DNA of 64,000 nucleotides from Labrys wisconsinensis (GTDB taxonomy: Bacteria > Pseudomonadota > Alphaproteobacteria > Rhizobiales > Labraceae): NCBI RefSeq assembly GCF_030814995.1, contig NZ_JAUSVX010000001.1:434001-498000 (forward strand), written 5' to 3'. Position numbers and translations under genes: made by a program. The stretch's first letter is position 1, and each line of letters starts with the position of its first letter. The notes beneath the pieces are model-generated. The model made no database searches, was not told the DNA's origin, and was given only the letters and a program-made list of their open reading frames with translations. Shown here piece after piece: positions 36,816-47,924 of the stretch.

Positions 36816-36872
36816 GATCAACATAGAGGCTTGCCGCGTCCGGTTCAAGCCCGTCGCGCGTTGGAGTCGATC

Positions 36873-37499
36873 GTGGCCGTCGAGCCCTCGGCCGCGCCCC
36901 CCGGGGCGCCGCCTTCGTCCAGTGAGAGGCGGCTGCGCGCCGATGCGCGCCGCAACCGCGAGAAGCTCGTCGAGGTCGCCGCCGCGCTCTTCGCCGAGCA
37001 GGGCGTCGACGCCTCGCTGGAGGAGATCGCGCGCCGCGCCGGCGTCGGCATCGGCACGCTCTACCGGCACTTCCCCACCCGCGAGCACCTGGTGGAAGTG
37101 CTCTATCGCCGCGAGGTCGAGGCGCTCTGCGCCGCCGCGGAGGAGCTGGCGGCCCGCCACCCCGCCGACGTGGCTCTGGCCGAGTGGATGCAGCGCTTCG
37201 TCGGCTATATCGCCGCCAAGCGCGGCATGGCCAAGAGCCTGCGCATCCTGCTGGAGAGCCACGGCGAGCGGCTCGCCGACACTTATCGCAAGATCCCCGT
37301 GGCGCTGCAGCGCCTGGTCGAGGCCGCCGTCGCCGAGGGCAGGATCCGCGGCGACGTCGACCATGCCGACGTGCTGCAGGCGCTCTCCGGCATCTATTCG
37401 GCGCCGGACTCGCCGGAGTGGCAGGCCCGCTCCCGCCGCCTGGTCGGGCTCCTGATGGACGGCCTGCGCCACGGCGCGCCGAAGGCGGCGGGAGGCTGA
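36873..37499 (+). CDS. TetR-family transcriptional regulator
   Basis: A 208-residue repressor. The HTH core reads [26 protein letters not shown], which is diagnostic of the family; the rest is a helical ligand-binding domain. The GTG at 36873 follows GGAG by seven bases; a TTG at 36831 is an in-frame alternative. It is divergent from the xanthine-dehydrogenase-type gene and probably represses it, or itself, through the inverted repeats between them. Inducer unknown. Confidence 0.88.
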   Translation: MAVEPSAAPPGAPPSSSERRLRADARRNREKLVEVAAALFAEQGVDASLEEIARRAGVGIGTLYRHFPTREHLVEVLYRREVEALCAAAEELAARHPADVALAEWMQRFVGYIAAKRGMAKSLRILLESHGERLADTYRKIPVALQRLVEAAVAEGRIRGDVDHADVLQALSGIYSAPDSPEWQARSRRLVGLLMDGLRHGAPKAAGG

Positions 37500-37617
37500 A
37501 GCACGCCGGCGCCAACGTAGTTGGACGTCCGCAGACAGGTGCGCCGCGCTTTCAGCCGTCATGGCCGGGCTCGTCCCGCCCATGACGAACCGCCTTACTT
37601 ATCCCCGGACGGCGCCA

Positions 37618-37646
37618 TTGATTTTTGCCGCGCACCCGACTATGAG
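37618..37646 (+). promoter_or_regulatory. Candidate rpmI-rplT promoter
   Basis: TTGATT (37618-37623), 17 bp, TATGAG (37641-37646). This is the best sigma-70-type pair in the 286-bp gap upstream of rpmI, giving a leader of about 135 nt. infC, often upstream of rpmI, is not adjacent. Confidence 0.45.
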
Positions 37647-37785
37647 AACGCCTCCCCGCATCGACCGGCTGATAAGGGCTGCCGTGGCGATGCGCATGGC
37701 TCGGACGGTTTCACCATCGTCAGGCTGCATGGGCGACTGGATCATTGCGATCCCGGCGCCCTTTATCATTTCGGAGACGAGCAAA

Positions 37786-37986
37786 ATGCCCAAGATGAAG
37801 ACGAAGTCGGGCGCCAAGAAGCGCTTCAAGATCACCGGCACAGGCAAGGTGGTCTATGCCCAGCAGGGCAAACGGCACGGCATGATCAAGCGGACCAACA
37901 AGCAGATCCGCAACCTTCGCGGCACGCGCGTCCTGTTCAAGTCGGACGGCGAGAACGTGAAGAAGTACTTCCTGCCCAACGGCTGA
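37786..37986 (+). CDS. rpmI: 50S ribosomal protein L35
   Basis: A 66-residue very basic protein of the large subunit. [20 protein letters not shown] at the start and [13 protein letters not shown], ending YFLPNG, are diagnostic. GGAG precedes the ATG. rplT follows 37 bp later. Upstream infC and downstream pheST, the usual company, are not immediately adjacent here. Confidence 0.97.
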   Translation: MPKMKTKSGAKKRFKITGTGKVVYAQQGKRHGMIKRTNKQIRNLRGTRVLFKSDGENVKKYFLPNG

Positions 37987-38023
37987 TCGCCGCAGGCATA
38001 AAGCACAAACCAGGAGATCAGCC

Positions 38024-38380
38024 ATGTCGCGCGTGAAACGGGGCGTTACGTCCCATGCCAAGCACAAGAAGACCCTGAAGGCCGCCAAGGGCTTTTACGG
38101 TCGCCGCAAGAACACGATCCGCATCGCCAAGCAGGCGGTGGATCGCTCCATGCAATACGCCTATATCGGCCGCAAGCAGAAGAAGCGCACCTTCCGCGCG
38201 CTCTGGATCCAGCGCGTCAACGCCGCGGTCCGCGAGTTCGGCCTGACCTATTCCAAGTTCATCGCCGGCCTGGTCAAGGCAGGCATCGAGATCGACCGCA
38301 AGGTGCTGTCGGACCTCGCCATCCGCGAGCCCGAGGCCTTCAAGGCCCTGGTCGACAAGGTCAAGGCCGTCGCCGCCTGA
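38024..38380 (+). CDS. rplT: 50S ribosomal protein L20
   Basis: A 118-residue basic protein that binds 23S rRNA at an early assembly step. [36 protein letters not shown] and the [13 protein letters not shown] segment are diagnostic. GGAG lies ten bases before the ATG. A strong terminator follows, so the usual read-through into pheS does not occur. Confidence 0.97.
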   Translation: MSRVKRGVTSHAKHKKTLKAAKGFYGRRKNTIRIAKQAVDRSMQYAYIGRKQKKRTFRALWIQRVNAAVREFGLTYSKFIAGLVKAGIEIDRKVLSDLAIREPEAFKALVDKVKAVAA

Positions 38381-38410
38381 TCGACCGGCTTCCAGCCGTT
38401 TTCGAAGAAC

Positions 38411-38437
38411 CCGCCGCGGGCTCCGCGGCGGTTTTTT
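38411..38437 (+). terminator. Rho-independent terminator after rplT
   Basis: CCGCCGCGG (38411-38419) pairs with CCGCGGCGG (38423-38431) around GCT, followed by six Ts (38432-38437). It is 30 bp past the rplT stop. Confidence 0.92.
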
Positions 38438-38589
38438 GTCGCGCGGCCCGGCGCGAAACCGCGATCGGCGCCGAGGCTCCATGACGGTGCGGTTGTCGGT
38501 GCCGTGGATGACCCCGCCACATTTCCGCAACGATCATCTGTTGCCCTGGCCCTCGAGAACATTCTCTTGGATGATGAGAGGTGGTAATC

Positions 38590-38940
38590 GTGAGACATTG
38601 GTCAGTCCTGACGGCATGGATGGTGGGGGCAGGGACAGTCTTGGCTGCCTTGACGACCCAGGCAAGCGCCCAATATTACCCAGCGCCGGGCTATGACGGG
38701 CCACCGCCGGGCTATGGCAGGCCGCCGCCGGATTATTACGCCCCGAGGCCCCGCGGTCTGGGAAGGCCGTGCGCGCCCGAAGACGGGTTCTGCAGAGCAC
38801 CTGCGGGGGCAATCATCTCCTTCGGAGCCAACGGCTCCTATGTGCGTCGACGCAGCCCCCCCGGAGGCTTGCCTTGCGACAGGCGCGTTTTTGGAGATCC
38901 GGCATACGGCATCCGCAAGACCTGCTTCGTCCGGTATTGA
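38590..38940 (+). CDS. Small secreted Pro/Tyr/Gly-rich protein of unknown function
   Basis: A 116-residue protein with a classical signal peptide (residues 1-25, ending QASA before QYYP). The GTG at 38590 has AGGTGG eight bases upstream; a GTG at 38581 is an alternative. The mature part starts with a Pro/Tyr/Gly-rich low-complexity stretch, then four cysteines (in RPCAPEDGFC, PCDRR and KTCF), which could form two disulfides in the periplasm. I do not recognise a family. Confidence 0.65.
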   Translation: MRHWSVLTAWMVGAGTVLAALTTQASAQYYPAPGYDGPPPGYGRPPPDYYAPRPRGLGRPCAPEDGFCRAPAGAIISFGANGSYVRRRSPPGGLPCDRRVFGDPAYGIRKTCFVRY

Positions 38941-39087
38941 CGCGCCGCGGCAAGGACCGCGCGCAACCCTGGTCCGGCGACGGCTTTCGGCGCGGGCCGA
39001 TATCGGCATTTGCCGGATATCCCTGCCGCCATGGGCCGCCGCTGGCGCGTCCGCGACGCCGCATGATGGGGACGCGCCCTCGACCTC

Positions 39088-39132
39088 GATCGGGGAGGAC
39101 GTGATCGGGAAAGACTCGATCGGGAAAGACTT
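39088..39132. repeat. Three tandem 15-bp units in a 470-bp gene-free gap
   Basis: GATCGGGGAGGACGT, GATCGGGAAAGACTC and GATCGGGAAAGACTT follow one another (39088-39132). The 470 bp between the secreted-protein gene and the second hsp20 gene (38941-39410) hold nothing else I can call. Confidence 0.65.
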
Positions 39133-39410
39133 GGCGGCGGTCACAAGGGCGGGGCGCCGGCCTCGCTGAACTTCGTGCGGCCATGGCCGACACGACGGTG
39201 CCGGAGACGGCCACCTCCCCCGCCGAGCCGGCGCATCGATCCTGTCCGGCGGGTGCGGACCGGGTTCTTCCCATCGGGCTCTTCCTCCGGACCGGCGGAG
39301 TTCCGACCTTGGCGGCCATCTTGTTTTGCCGATGCGCGGCTCGCGAGTAAGGTGCGCGAGCCGGGACCTCTGCGGTACCGGGGCACGTCAGCCGGCAGTG
39401 GAGGAGCATC

Positions 39411-39818
39411 ATGCCGACCAGGGATCCCGCCAACTGGATGCTGTCCGAGGCGATCGAGACGCTGGCCCGTGCCGAGCGCATGCACCGCCAGATGTTCGGC
39501 CTGCGCGCCGCCGACCCTGCGCGCGAGCCGCGCTGGGAGCCGCCGATCGACGTGCTGGAGACCGACCGCGAGGTGCTGATCCTGGTCGCGCTGCCCGGCG
39601 TCGATCCCGACGAGGTCGAGGCGGTGATCGACGACGGCGCCCTGATCGTCGCCGGACGGCGCACCCTGCCCGCCGAGCTGCGCAACGCCGTGATCCATCG
39701 GCTCGAGCTGCCCCAGGGCCGGTTCGAGCGGCGCATCCCGCTGCCGCCCGGGCGCTACACCGTCCGGCAGATGGCCGCCAACGGCTGCCTGGTCTTCAGC
39801 CTCGTGAAGGCGCTCTGA
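39411..39818 (+). CDS. Hsp20-family protein paired with Lon
   Basis: A 135-residue alpha-crystallin-type chaperone, divergent from the IbpA-like protein at 30715. Residues ~40-130 form the domain, with ILVALPGVDPDEVEAVIDDG and RFERRIPLPPGRY. GGAGGAG precedes the ATG. Its stop is ten bases from lon, so the two are translated from one message. This Hsp20-lon pairing recurs in Hyphomicrobiales and may feed damaged proteins to the protease. Confidence 0.9.
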   Translation: MPTRDPANWMLSEAIETLARAERMHRQMFGLRAADPAREPRWEPPIDVLETDREVLILVALPGVDPDEVEAVIDDGALIVAGRRTLPAELRNAVIHRLELPQGRFERRIPLPPGRYTVRQMAANGCLVFSLVKAL

Positions 39819-39828
39819 GGAGGCTGAG

Positions 39829-42225
<2,397 letters not shown>

Positions 42226-42230
42226 GCTTC

Positions 42231-42323
42231 TCGTGGCTTCAACCACGAATTGATTTTGCATTCTCCATGCAAAATCAATGCTGCTCAGATTCCAGAGTAA
42301 AGGCAGGTTCGAGAGAACCTGCC
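42231..42323. repeat. Three consecutive hairpins after lon
   Basis: First, TCGTGG (42231-42236) with CCACGA (42243-42248). Second, an AT-rich 13-bp stem, ATTGATTTTGCAT (42249-42261) with ATGCAAAATCAAT (42267-42279). Third, GGCAGGTTC (42302-42310) with GAACCTGCC (42315-42323) on a GAGA loop. They fill the 128-bp gap between convergent lon and the LOG gene. No long T-run follows, so they may be a stabilising or terminating cluster or a dispersed repeat; only one copy is here. Confidence 0.7.
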
Positions 42324-42353
42324 CGGGCGGCGACGCAGTAGCCGAGCCCGGCC

Positions 42354-43118
42354 TCACGGCTGCGGCGCGGTCAGCCCCTGGCGCTCGAGGATGGCCCAGG
42401 CCTCCTCGGCGTCCTCGGCATAGGAGAACAGGGTGAGGTCCTCCGGGCGCACGAAGCCTTCCTCGATCATGGCGTCGAAGGCGATCAGCCGCGTCCAATA
42501 GGCGCGGTCCATCAGCACGATCGGGCAGAACGGCATCTTGCCGGTCTGGCGCAGGGTGACGATCTCGAACAATTCGTCCAGCGTGCCGAAGCCGCCGGGA
42601 AACACCACCAGCGCCGCCGCGTGCATGGCCAGGTGCATCTTGCGCATGGCGAAATAGTGGAAGCGGAAGGTGAGCTCGGGCGTGGTGTAGGGGTTCGGCT
42701 CCTGCTCGTGCGGCAGCACGATGTTGAAGCCGATGGTCGGGGCGCCGGCCTCGCTGGCGCCGCGGTTCGCCGCCTCCATGAAGCCCGGGCCGCCGCCGGT
42801 GGCGATGACGTTGAGGCGCCCCTCCGGCCCGTCGTTGAGCGCGCCGCCGCGCTCGGAGGCGATGCGCCCGAAGCGCCGTGCCTGCTTGTACCAGCGTCCG
42901 TGATTGCCGGGCCGCCCCTCGCGCACCCGCGCCGAGCCGAAGACCACGATGGTGGAGCGGATGCGGAACTTCTGCAGCCCCTCCTGCGCCTTGAGATATT
43001 CGAGCTGGAAGCGCACGCCGCGGGTGGAGTCTCCGAGCAGGAAGTCGGGATCGATGGCGGCGAGGCGATAGGCGGGAGAGGTCTTCTGGGCGGTGGAGTC
43101 GGGCATCGGAGAACTCAT
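42354..43118 (-). CDS. LOG-family nucleotide 5'-phosphate phosphoribohydrolase
   Basis: A 254-residue Rossmann-fold protein. The family motifs are ATGGGPGFMEAAN and FPGGFGTLDE (PGGxGTxxE). Such enzymes release a base from AMP-type nucleotides; in plants and some bacteria they make cytokinins. The start ATG overlaps the stop of the ArsR gene (ATGA), so the two are co-translated. Substrate not determinable. Confidence 0.88.
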   Translation of the reverse strand: MSSPMPDSTAQKTSPAYRLAAIDPDFLLGDSTRGVRFQLEYLKAQEGLQKFRIRSTIVVFGSARVREGRPGNHGRWYKQARRFGRIASERGGALNDGPEGRLNVIATGGGPGFMEAANRGASEAGAPTIGFNIVLPHEQEPNPYTTPELTFRFHYFAMRKMHLAMHAAALVVFPGGFGTLDELFEIVTLRQTGKMPFCPIVLMDRAYWTRLIAFDAMIEEGFVRPEDLTLFSYAEDAEEAWAILERQGLTAPQP

Positions 43119-43468
43119 GCTCGGGACGTCGGATCGCCATCGTCGGCGCGGCCGCGGTCGGCCGCGGCCGCCTTGCTGTCGCGCCGGTAGGGGCGGGAGC
43201 GCGGACAGACCTCGGCGAGGAAATGCACCAGCGTGCCGGCCAGCGACTCCTCGTTGAGGCCGTAATGCACGTTCTGGCCGCGTTTCTCGCGCCAGACCAG
43301 CCCGGCATTCTCCAGGACCGACAGATGCTTGGACACGGCGGGGGCGGACATCACGGTCTTGAACCGCTCGACGATCTGCCCGGCCGTCATGTCGGCCTTC
43401 GACAGATAGGCGAGAATCCGCCGGCGGGGCGCCGACGACAGCGCTTCGAAGACCTTGTCGGCCGTCAT
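43115..43468 (-). CDS. ArsR-family winged-helix regulator
   Basis: A 117-residue dimeric repressor. The HTH reads MSAPAVSKHLSVLENAGLVWREKRG, diagnostic of ArsR/SmtB. The N-terminal half lacks a CxC metal motif, so ligand or partner control is more likely than metal sensing. It is divergent from the desaturase gene, with the inverted repeat 43549-43570 between them, and overlaps the LOG gene by four bases. Confidence 0.9.
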   Translation of the reverse strand: MTADKVFEALSSAPRRRILAYLSKADMTAGQIVERFKTVMSAPAVSKHLSVLENAGLVWREKRGQNVHYGLNEESLAGTLVHFLAEVCPRSRPYRRDSKAAAADRGRADDGDPTSRA

Positions 43469-43548
43469 GACGGAAATCGGCTCACCATGCCCCCTTCGGT
43501 TCCTTAGGACATAGCACGCCGGCTTGCAACATGATTGTATTCATGATC

Positions 43549-43570
43549 TAATTAACTAATGAGTTAATTA
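43549..43570. promoter_or_regulatory. ArsR-type operator between the regulator and the desaturase gene
   Basis: TAATTAACT (43549-43557) and AGTTAATTA (43562-43570) are perfect 9-bp arms around AATG, in a strikingly AT-rich stretch 16 bp before the desaturase start. A nearby direct repeat ATGAT-N7-ATGAT (43531-43547) may belong to the same region. Confidence 0.65.
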
Positions 43571-43585
43571 TTAGGCGAGAACGCC

Positions 43586-44692
43586 ATGCGCACGCTGCCG
43601 CCAGGATACGGAATTCCCGGGGACGCATCGCCGGCCGAGCCGCCGGAGCGGCGGCGCGACCAGGCCCTGGAGGCCGATCTGCAGAATGCCGCCAGCATGC
43701 ATCATTCGCCGCGCATGACCGACGACCCGCAGACCGATGCGATGCAGGGCACCGTGCGCTGGGCGCCGGTCAAATCGATCTGGTGGACGGCCATGGCGCT
43801 GGGCGCCCTCGTCGGCGCCCCGCTCAATGTCACCTGGGGCGCCTTCGCCCTGTTCCTCGTCACGACGGCCACGACCATCTGCCTCGGCCATTCCCTCGGC
43901 ATGCATCGTCGCCTGATCCATCGCTCCTATGACTGCCCGCTCTGGCTGGAGCGCCTGTTCGTCTATTGCGGCACGCTGGTGGGCATGGCCGGCCCGTCCG
44001 GGATCATCCGCCAGCACGACATCCGCGACTGGGCGCAGCGCCGGCCCGGCTGCCACGCCTTCCTCGCCCACCGCAATTCGATCCTCAAGGATGGGTTCTG
44101 GCAGCTCCATTGCGAGCTCCGGCTCGACCATCCGCCGGTCCTGACCATCGAGCGGCGGGTGCGCGAAGACCGCTTCTACCGCCTGCTCGACCGCACGGTC
44201 ATGGCGCAGCAGGCGCCTTGGGCCCTCGCGTTCTGGGCGATCGGCGGCTGGCCCTGGCTGTTCTGGGGCATCGCCATGCGCGTCTTCCTGTCGCTCACCG
44301 GGCATTGGCTGGTCGGCTATTTCGCGCATAACCGCGGGCCGCGCACCTGGCACGTCGAGGGCGCGGGCGTCCAGGGCTACAACGTGCCGCGGGTGGGCTT
44401 CCTCACCATGGGCGAGGCCTGGCACAACAACCACCACGCCTTCCCTGCCTCGGCGCGCCTCGGCCTGCACGCGGGCGAGACCGACCCGGGCTGGTGGGTG
44501 CTGGTCGCGCTCAGGGCATTGGGCCTGGTGTGGAACGTCAGGACGCCGGAGACCCTGCCGAGCCGCGCCGCGCTGCGGCGGATCGACGAGCGCGGCGATG
44601 CGGCTGGCGTCGGCGCCGTCTTGCCGCTAAAGCGTTTTGCGATTTGGCGGACTCGCCAAGCATCGCAAAGACGCGTCGAAACAAGAAGCTAG
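43586..44692 (+). CDS. Membrane fatty-acid (acyl-CoA-type) desaturase
   Basis: A 368-residue di-iron membrane enzyme. His boxes: GHSLGMHR (about 112-119), RQHDIRDWAQ, and EAWHNNHH (about 293-300). Hydrophobic segments fall near 65-100 and 215-255. It should introduce a cis double bond into acyl chains, changing membrane fluidity. The last ~22 residues, after PLKRFAIW, are translated from the dispersed repeat at 44627-44731, so the original C-terminus was probably different. It is divergent from the ArsR gene and probably under its control. Confidence 0.85.
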   Translation: MRTLPPGYGIPGDASPAEPPERRRDQALEADLQNAASMHHSPRMTDDPQTDAMQGTVRWAPVKSIWWTAMALGALVGAPLNVTWGAFALFLVTTATTICLGHSLGMHRRLIHRSYDCPLWLERLFVYCGTLVGMAGPSGIIRQHDIRDWAQRRPGCHAFLAHRNSILKDGFWQLHCELRLDHPPVLTIERRVREDRFYRLLDRTVMAQQAPWALAFWAIGGWPWLFWGIAMRVFLSLTGHWLVGYFAHNRGPRTWHVEGAGVQGYNVPRVGFLTMGEAWHNNHHAFPASARLGLHAGETDPGWWVLVALRALGLVWNVRTPETLPSRAALRRIDERGDAAGVGAVLPLKRFAIWRTRQASQRRVETRS

Positions 44693-44731
44693 AGCAAAGA
44701 AGCGTTTCCGTCCAAACGCGCTTTGCTCTAG
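44627..44731. repeat. Dispersed structured repeat, copy 1 (desaturase 3' end)
   Basis: A 105-bp element that begins CTAAAGCGTTTTGCGATTTG and ends GCTTTGCTCTAG. It is near-identical to 55287-55418, apart from a duplication in the other copy. Within it CTAGAGCAAAG and CTTTGCTCTAG (outer) with GCGTTT/AAACGC (inner) make a long hairpin. The desaturase stop TAG (44690-44692) falls inside the element. Confidence 0.85.
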
Positions 44732-44770
44732 AACGCGCCTGACACCCGAGCCTTCCGTCCGAGTTCCGCC

Positions 44771-45853
44771 ATGACCGATCTCGCCGCGCTGGAGCGCGCC
44801 ATCCTCACCGACATCGACGCCGCGGCGGACGAAGCCGCCCTGGAGGCCGTGCGCATCGGCGCGCTCGGCAAGAAGGGCTCGATCTCCGAGCTGCTGTCCG
44901 GCCTCGGCCGCATGGCGCCGGAGGAACGCCGCACCGCCGGCGCCGCCATCAATGTCGCCAAGGAGACGGTGACGCAGGCCCTCGCCGCCCGCCGCGCCGT
45001 GCTCAAGGCCGCGGCGCTGGAGGCGCGCCTGGCCGCCGAGGCGGTGGACGTGACGCTGCCCACCCGCGAGAACGGCATCGGCGCCGGCCGCCTGCATCCG
45101 ATCAGCCAGGTCATCGACGAGATCACCACCATCTTCGCCGACATGGGCTTCGCCATCGCCGAAGGGCCTGACATCGAGACCGACGACTACAACTTCACCA
45201 TGCTCAACTTCCCGCCGGGCCACCCCGCCCGCGAGATGCACGATACCTTCTTCTTCGCGCCCGACGAGACCGGCGAGCGCAAGGTGCTGCGCACCCACAC
45301 CAGCCCGGTGCAGGTGCGCACCATGCTGAGCCAGAAGCCGCCGATCCGCGTCGTCATCCCCGGCCGCACCTATCGCAACGACAGCGACCAGACCCACACG
45401 CCGATGTTCCACCAGGTCGAAGGCCTGGTCATCGACAAGACCAGCCATGTCGGCCACATGAAATGGGTGCTGGAGGAGTTCTGCCGCGCCTTCTTCGAGG
45501 TCCCCTCGGTGAAGATGCGCTTTCGACCCTCCTTCTTCCCCTTCACCGAGCCCTCGCTCGAGGTCGATATCCAGTGCGCGCGCAAGGGCGGCGAGATCCG
45601 TTTCGGCGAGGGCGAGGACTGGCTGGAGATCCTGGGCTGCGGCATGGTGCATCCCAACGTGCTGCGCAATTGCGGCCTGGATCCCGACGAGTACCAGGGC
45701 TTCGCCTGGGGCATGGGCATCGACCGCATCGCCATGCTGAAATACGGCATGCCGGATCTGCGTCCCTTCTTCGACGCGGATGTGCGCTGGCTCGCCCATT
45801 ACGGCTTCCGGCCGCTCGACATGCCCTCGCTCGCCGGCGGCCTCACCGCCTGA
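44771..45853 (+). CDS. pheS: Phenylalanyl-tRNA synthetase alpha subunit
   Basis: A 360-residue class II synthetase alpha chain. An N-terminal helical hairpin (about 1-85) precedes the catalytic core, with [23 protein letters not shown] and the C-terminal motif 3 [16 protein letters not shown]. It needs PheT to make the (alpha-beta)2 enzyme, but pheT is not next downstream: a GST gene starts 170 bp later. The gene lies 6.4 kb past rplT instead of directly after it. Confidence 0.96.
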   Translation: MTDLAALERAILTDIDAAADEAALEAVRIGALGKKGSISELLSGLGRMAPEERRTAGAAINVAKETVTQALAARRAVLKAAALEARLAAEAVDVTLPTRENGIGAGRLHPISQVIDEITTIFADMGFAIAEGPDIETDDYNFTMLNFPPGHPAREMHDTFFFAPDETGERKVLRTHTSPVQVRTMLSQKPPIRVVIPGRTYRNDSDQTHTPMFHQVEGLVIDKTSHVGHMKWVLEEFCRAFFEVPSVKMRFRPSFFPFTEPSLEVDIQCARKGGEIRFGEGEDWLEILGCGMVHPNVLRNCGLDPDEYQGFAWGMGIDRIAMLKYGMPDLRPFFDADVRWLAHYGFRPLDMPSLAGGLTA

Positions 45854-45872
45854 GCCCCGGATTGCCGCACGG

Positions 45873-45888
45873 TTAACCCGGCGGTAAC
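45873..45888. promoter_or_regulatory. CtrA-like site upstream of a GST gene
   Basis: TTAA-N7-GTAAC (45873-45888) differs from the CtrA consensus TTAA-N7-TTAAC by one base. It is 135 bp before the GST-type gene. A single site by eye is weak evidence. Confidence 0.3.
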
Positions 45889-46022
45889 CCTCCGCCCGCC
45901 ATGCTGCGGCGCAAGGGCGGAGGGGTACGCCGGGTTGCCGGCTACGGGATGCGGGTCTATACGGGCTGGCGTCTCTCCGCGCGACGGCATGAGCCCGAGC
46001 CCGACTCCCGCCAGACGGATCC

Positions 46023-46715
46023 ATGCCCAGTCTTCACCACCATCCCCTCGACCCCCATTCACGTTTCATCCGCCTCGTGCTCAATGAGATCGGTCTCGAC
46101 GTGGACCTGGTCGAGGAGAAGCCGTGGGAGCGAGAGGAGCGGTTCCTCCACCTCAACCCTGCCGGCCTGCTGCCCGTGCTGGTCGAGGACGGCGGCCTGG
46201 TCGTGCCCGGCGTCTCCGCCATCGCCGAATATCTCGACGAGGCGCACGGCGCCGGCCTCGGCGAGCACCGCCTGCTCTCGCTCGACACCGCCACCCGCGT
46301 CGAGACGCGCCGCCTCGCCGACTGGTTCCTGACCAAGTTCCATGCCGAGGTCTCCGACTATCTCGTCACCGAGAAGATCCTCAAGCGCTTCATGCCGGAG
46401 GATGCGGGCGGCGGCGCCCCCGACACCTCGGCCATCCGCGCCGCCAAGACCAATGTGCGCTATCATCTGCGCTATCTCGGCTATCTCGCCCGACGCCGGA
46501 ACTGGCTGGCGGGCGACCGGTTGAGCTATGCGGACCTCGCCGCGGCGGCGCAGCTCTCCGTGGTCGACTATCTGGGTGACGTGCCTTGGGCGGAAGACGA
46601 CACGGCGAAGGACTGGTACGCGCGGATCAAGTCCCGCCCGTCCTTCCGGCCGCTGCTGAACGAGATGGTGCGCGGCACCACCCCGTCGTCGACCTACGCG
46701 AATCTCGACTTCTGA
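46023..46715 (+). CDS. Glutathione S-transferase family protein
   Basis: A 230-residue protein with an N-terminal thioredoxin fold ([34 protein letters not shown] and [12 protein letters not shown]) and a helical C-terminal domain. The lack of an obvious catalytic Ser/Tyr/Cys at the usual position resembles bacterial GSTs of unassigned class. Its stop overlaps the probable CTG start of queG (CTGA). Function unknown. Confidence 0.88.
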   Translation: MPSLHHHPLDPHSRFIRLVLNEIGLDVDLVEEKPWEREERFLHLNPAGLLPVLVEDGGLVVPGVSAIAEYLDEAHGAGLGEHRLLSLDTATRVETRRLADWFLTKFHAEVSDYLVTEKILKRFMPEDAGGGAPDTSAIRAAKTNVRYHLRYLGYLARRRNWLAGDRLSYADLAAAAQLSVVDYLGDVPWAEDDTAKDWYARIKSRPSFRPLLNEMVRGTTPSSTYANLDF

Positions 46716-47884
46716 CCGGCGCCGCCCTCAAATCCGCCCTGGTTGCGCGCGCCCGCGGCGAAGGCTTCGACGCCGTGCGCGTCACCGCGCCCGACGCCGT
46801 GCCCGAGGCGCCGGGCCGCCTCTCCGCCTTCCTCGCCGCCGGCCATCATGCCGGCATGGACTGGATGGCCGCCCGTGCCGGCGAGCGCGCCGATCCCAGC
46901 GTGCTGTGGCCCGAAGTCCGCAGCATCGTCATGCTCGGCCTCAACTATGGCCCGGATCTCGACCCGCGCGCGGCGCTGGGTGACCGCACCGGCGGCGTGA
47001 TCTCGGTCTATGCCCGCGGCGACGACTACCACGACGTCGTCAAGAAGAAGCTGAAGAGCCTCGGCCGCTGGCTGGGCGAAGCCTCGGGCGTCGCGCTGAA
47101 AGTGTTCGTCGACACCGCGCCGGTCATGGAGAAGCCGCTCGCCGCTGCGGCGGGCCTCGGCTGGCAGGGGCGGCACACCAACCTGGTCAGCCGCGAGTTC
47201 GGCTCCTGGCTGTTCCTCGGCTCGATCTTCTCGGCCGCCGATCTGCCGCCGGACCCGCCGGAGAGCGACCATTGCGGCTCCTGCCGCGCCTGCCTCGACA
47301 TCTGTCCGACCGCGGCCTTCCCGGCGCCCTACCGGCTCGATGCCGGGCGCTGCATCTCCTACCTCACGATCGAGCACAAGGGCGTCGTCCCGGCCGAGTT
47401 CCGTGCGCCGATCGGCAACCGCATCTATGGCTGCGACGATTGCCTGGCCGTCTGCCCCTGGAACAAGTTCGCCAGCGTCGCTCGCGAGCAGGCCCTGTCC
47501 GCGCGGCAGGCGCTGAAGGCGCCGCGCCTCGCCGACCTCGCCCGGCTCGACGACGCCGCGTTCCGCGCCCTGTTCCGCAAGAGCCCGATCAAGCGCGTCG
47601 GGCGAGACCGCTTCGTGCGCAACGTGCTGATCGCCATCGGCAATTCGGGCGACGCCGCTCTGGCGGAGGAAGCCGCCCGCCTCGTCGGCGACGCCTCGCC
47701 CCTGGTGCGCGGCATGGCGGTCTGGGCCCTCGCCCGGCTCGACCCCGCCCGCCTGTCGCACGAGGCGGCCCATGCCAGGGAAAGCGACGACACGGTGCTG
47801 GCGGAATGGCGCGCCGCCGGCATCGTCGTCAATACGACGCCGGCTATCGTCTTGACGACGCAGCCGGTGATCCCATACCGGTGA
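46712..47884 (+). CDS. queG: Epoxyqueuosine reductase QueG (probable CTG start)
   Basis: A ~390-residue cobalamin-dependent iron-sulfur enzyme that makes queuosine at tRNA position 34. Two 4Fe-4S cysteine clusters are visible ([12 protein letters not shown] and [10 protein letters not shown]), and the DUF1730 N-terminal domain reads [15 protein letters not shown]. No ATG, GTG or TTG lies at the expected N-terminus. The frame has a CTG at 46712, overlapping the TGA of the preceding gene. An ATG at 46586 would overlap the GST gene by 130 bases. A HEAT-like C-terminal part follows the clusters. Confidence 0.9.
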   Translation: MTGAALKSALVARARGEGFDAVRVTAPDAVPEAPGRLSAFLAAGHHAGMDWMAARAGERADPSVLWPEVRSIVMLGLNYGPDLDPRAALGDRTGGVISVYARGDDYHDVVKKKLKSLGRWLGEASGVALKVFVDTAPVMEKPLAAAAGLGWQGRHTNLVSREFGSWLFLGSIFSAADLPPDPPESDHCGSCRACLDICPTAAFPAPYRLDAGRCISYLTIEHKGVVPAEFRAPIGNRIYGCDDCLAVCPWNKFASVAREQALSARQALKAPRLADLARLDDAAFRALFRKSPIKRVGRDRFVRNVLIAIGNSGDAALAEEAARLVGDASPLVRGMAVWALARLDPARLSHEAAHARESDDTVLAEWRAAGIVVNTTPAIVLTTQPVIPYR

Positions 47885-47924
47885 GGCCGGCGTCCGTTGA
47901 AGCGTTCCAGTCCAAGAGGTTGCG

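Noticed and set aside
38602-39144. 180-codon minus-strand frame that includes the 15-bp tandem repeats
   Set aside because: It overlaps the secreted-protein gene on the other strand, and its sequence shows no family or signal.
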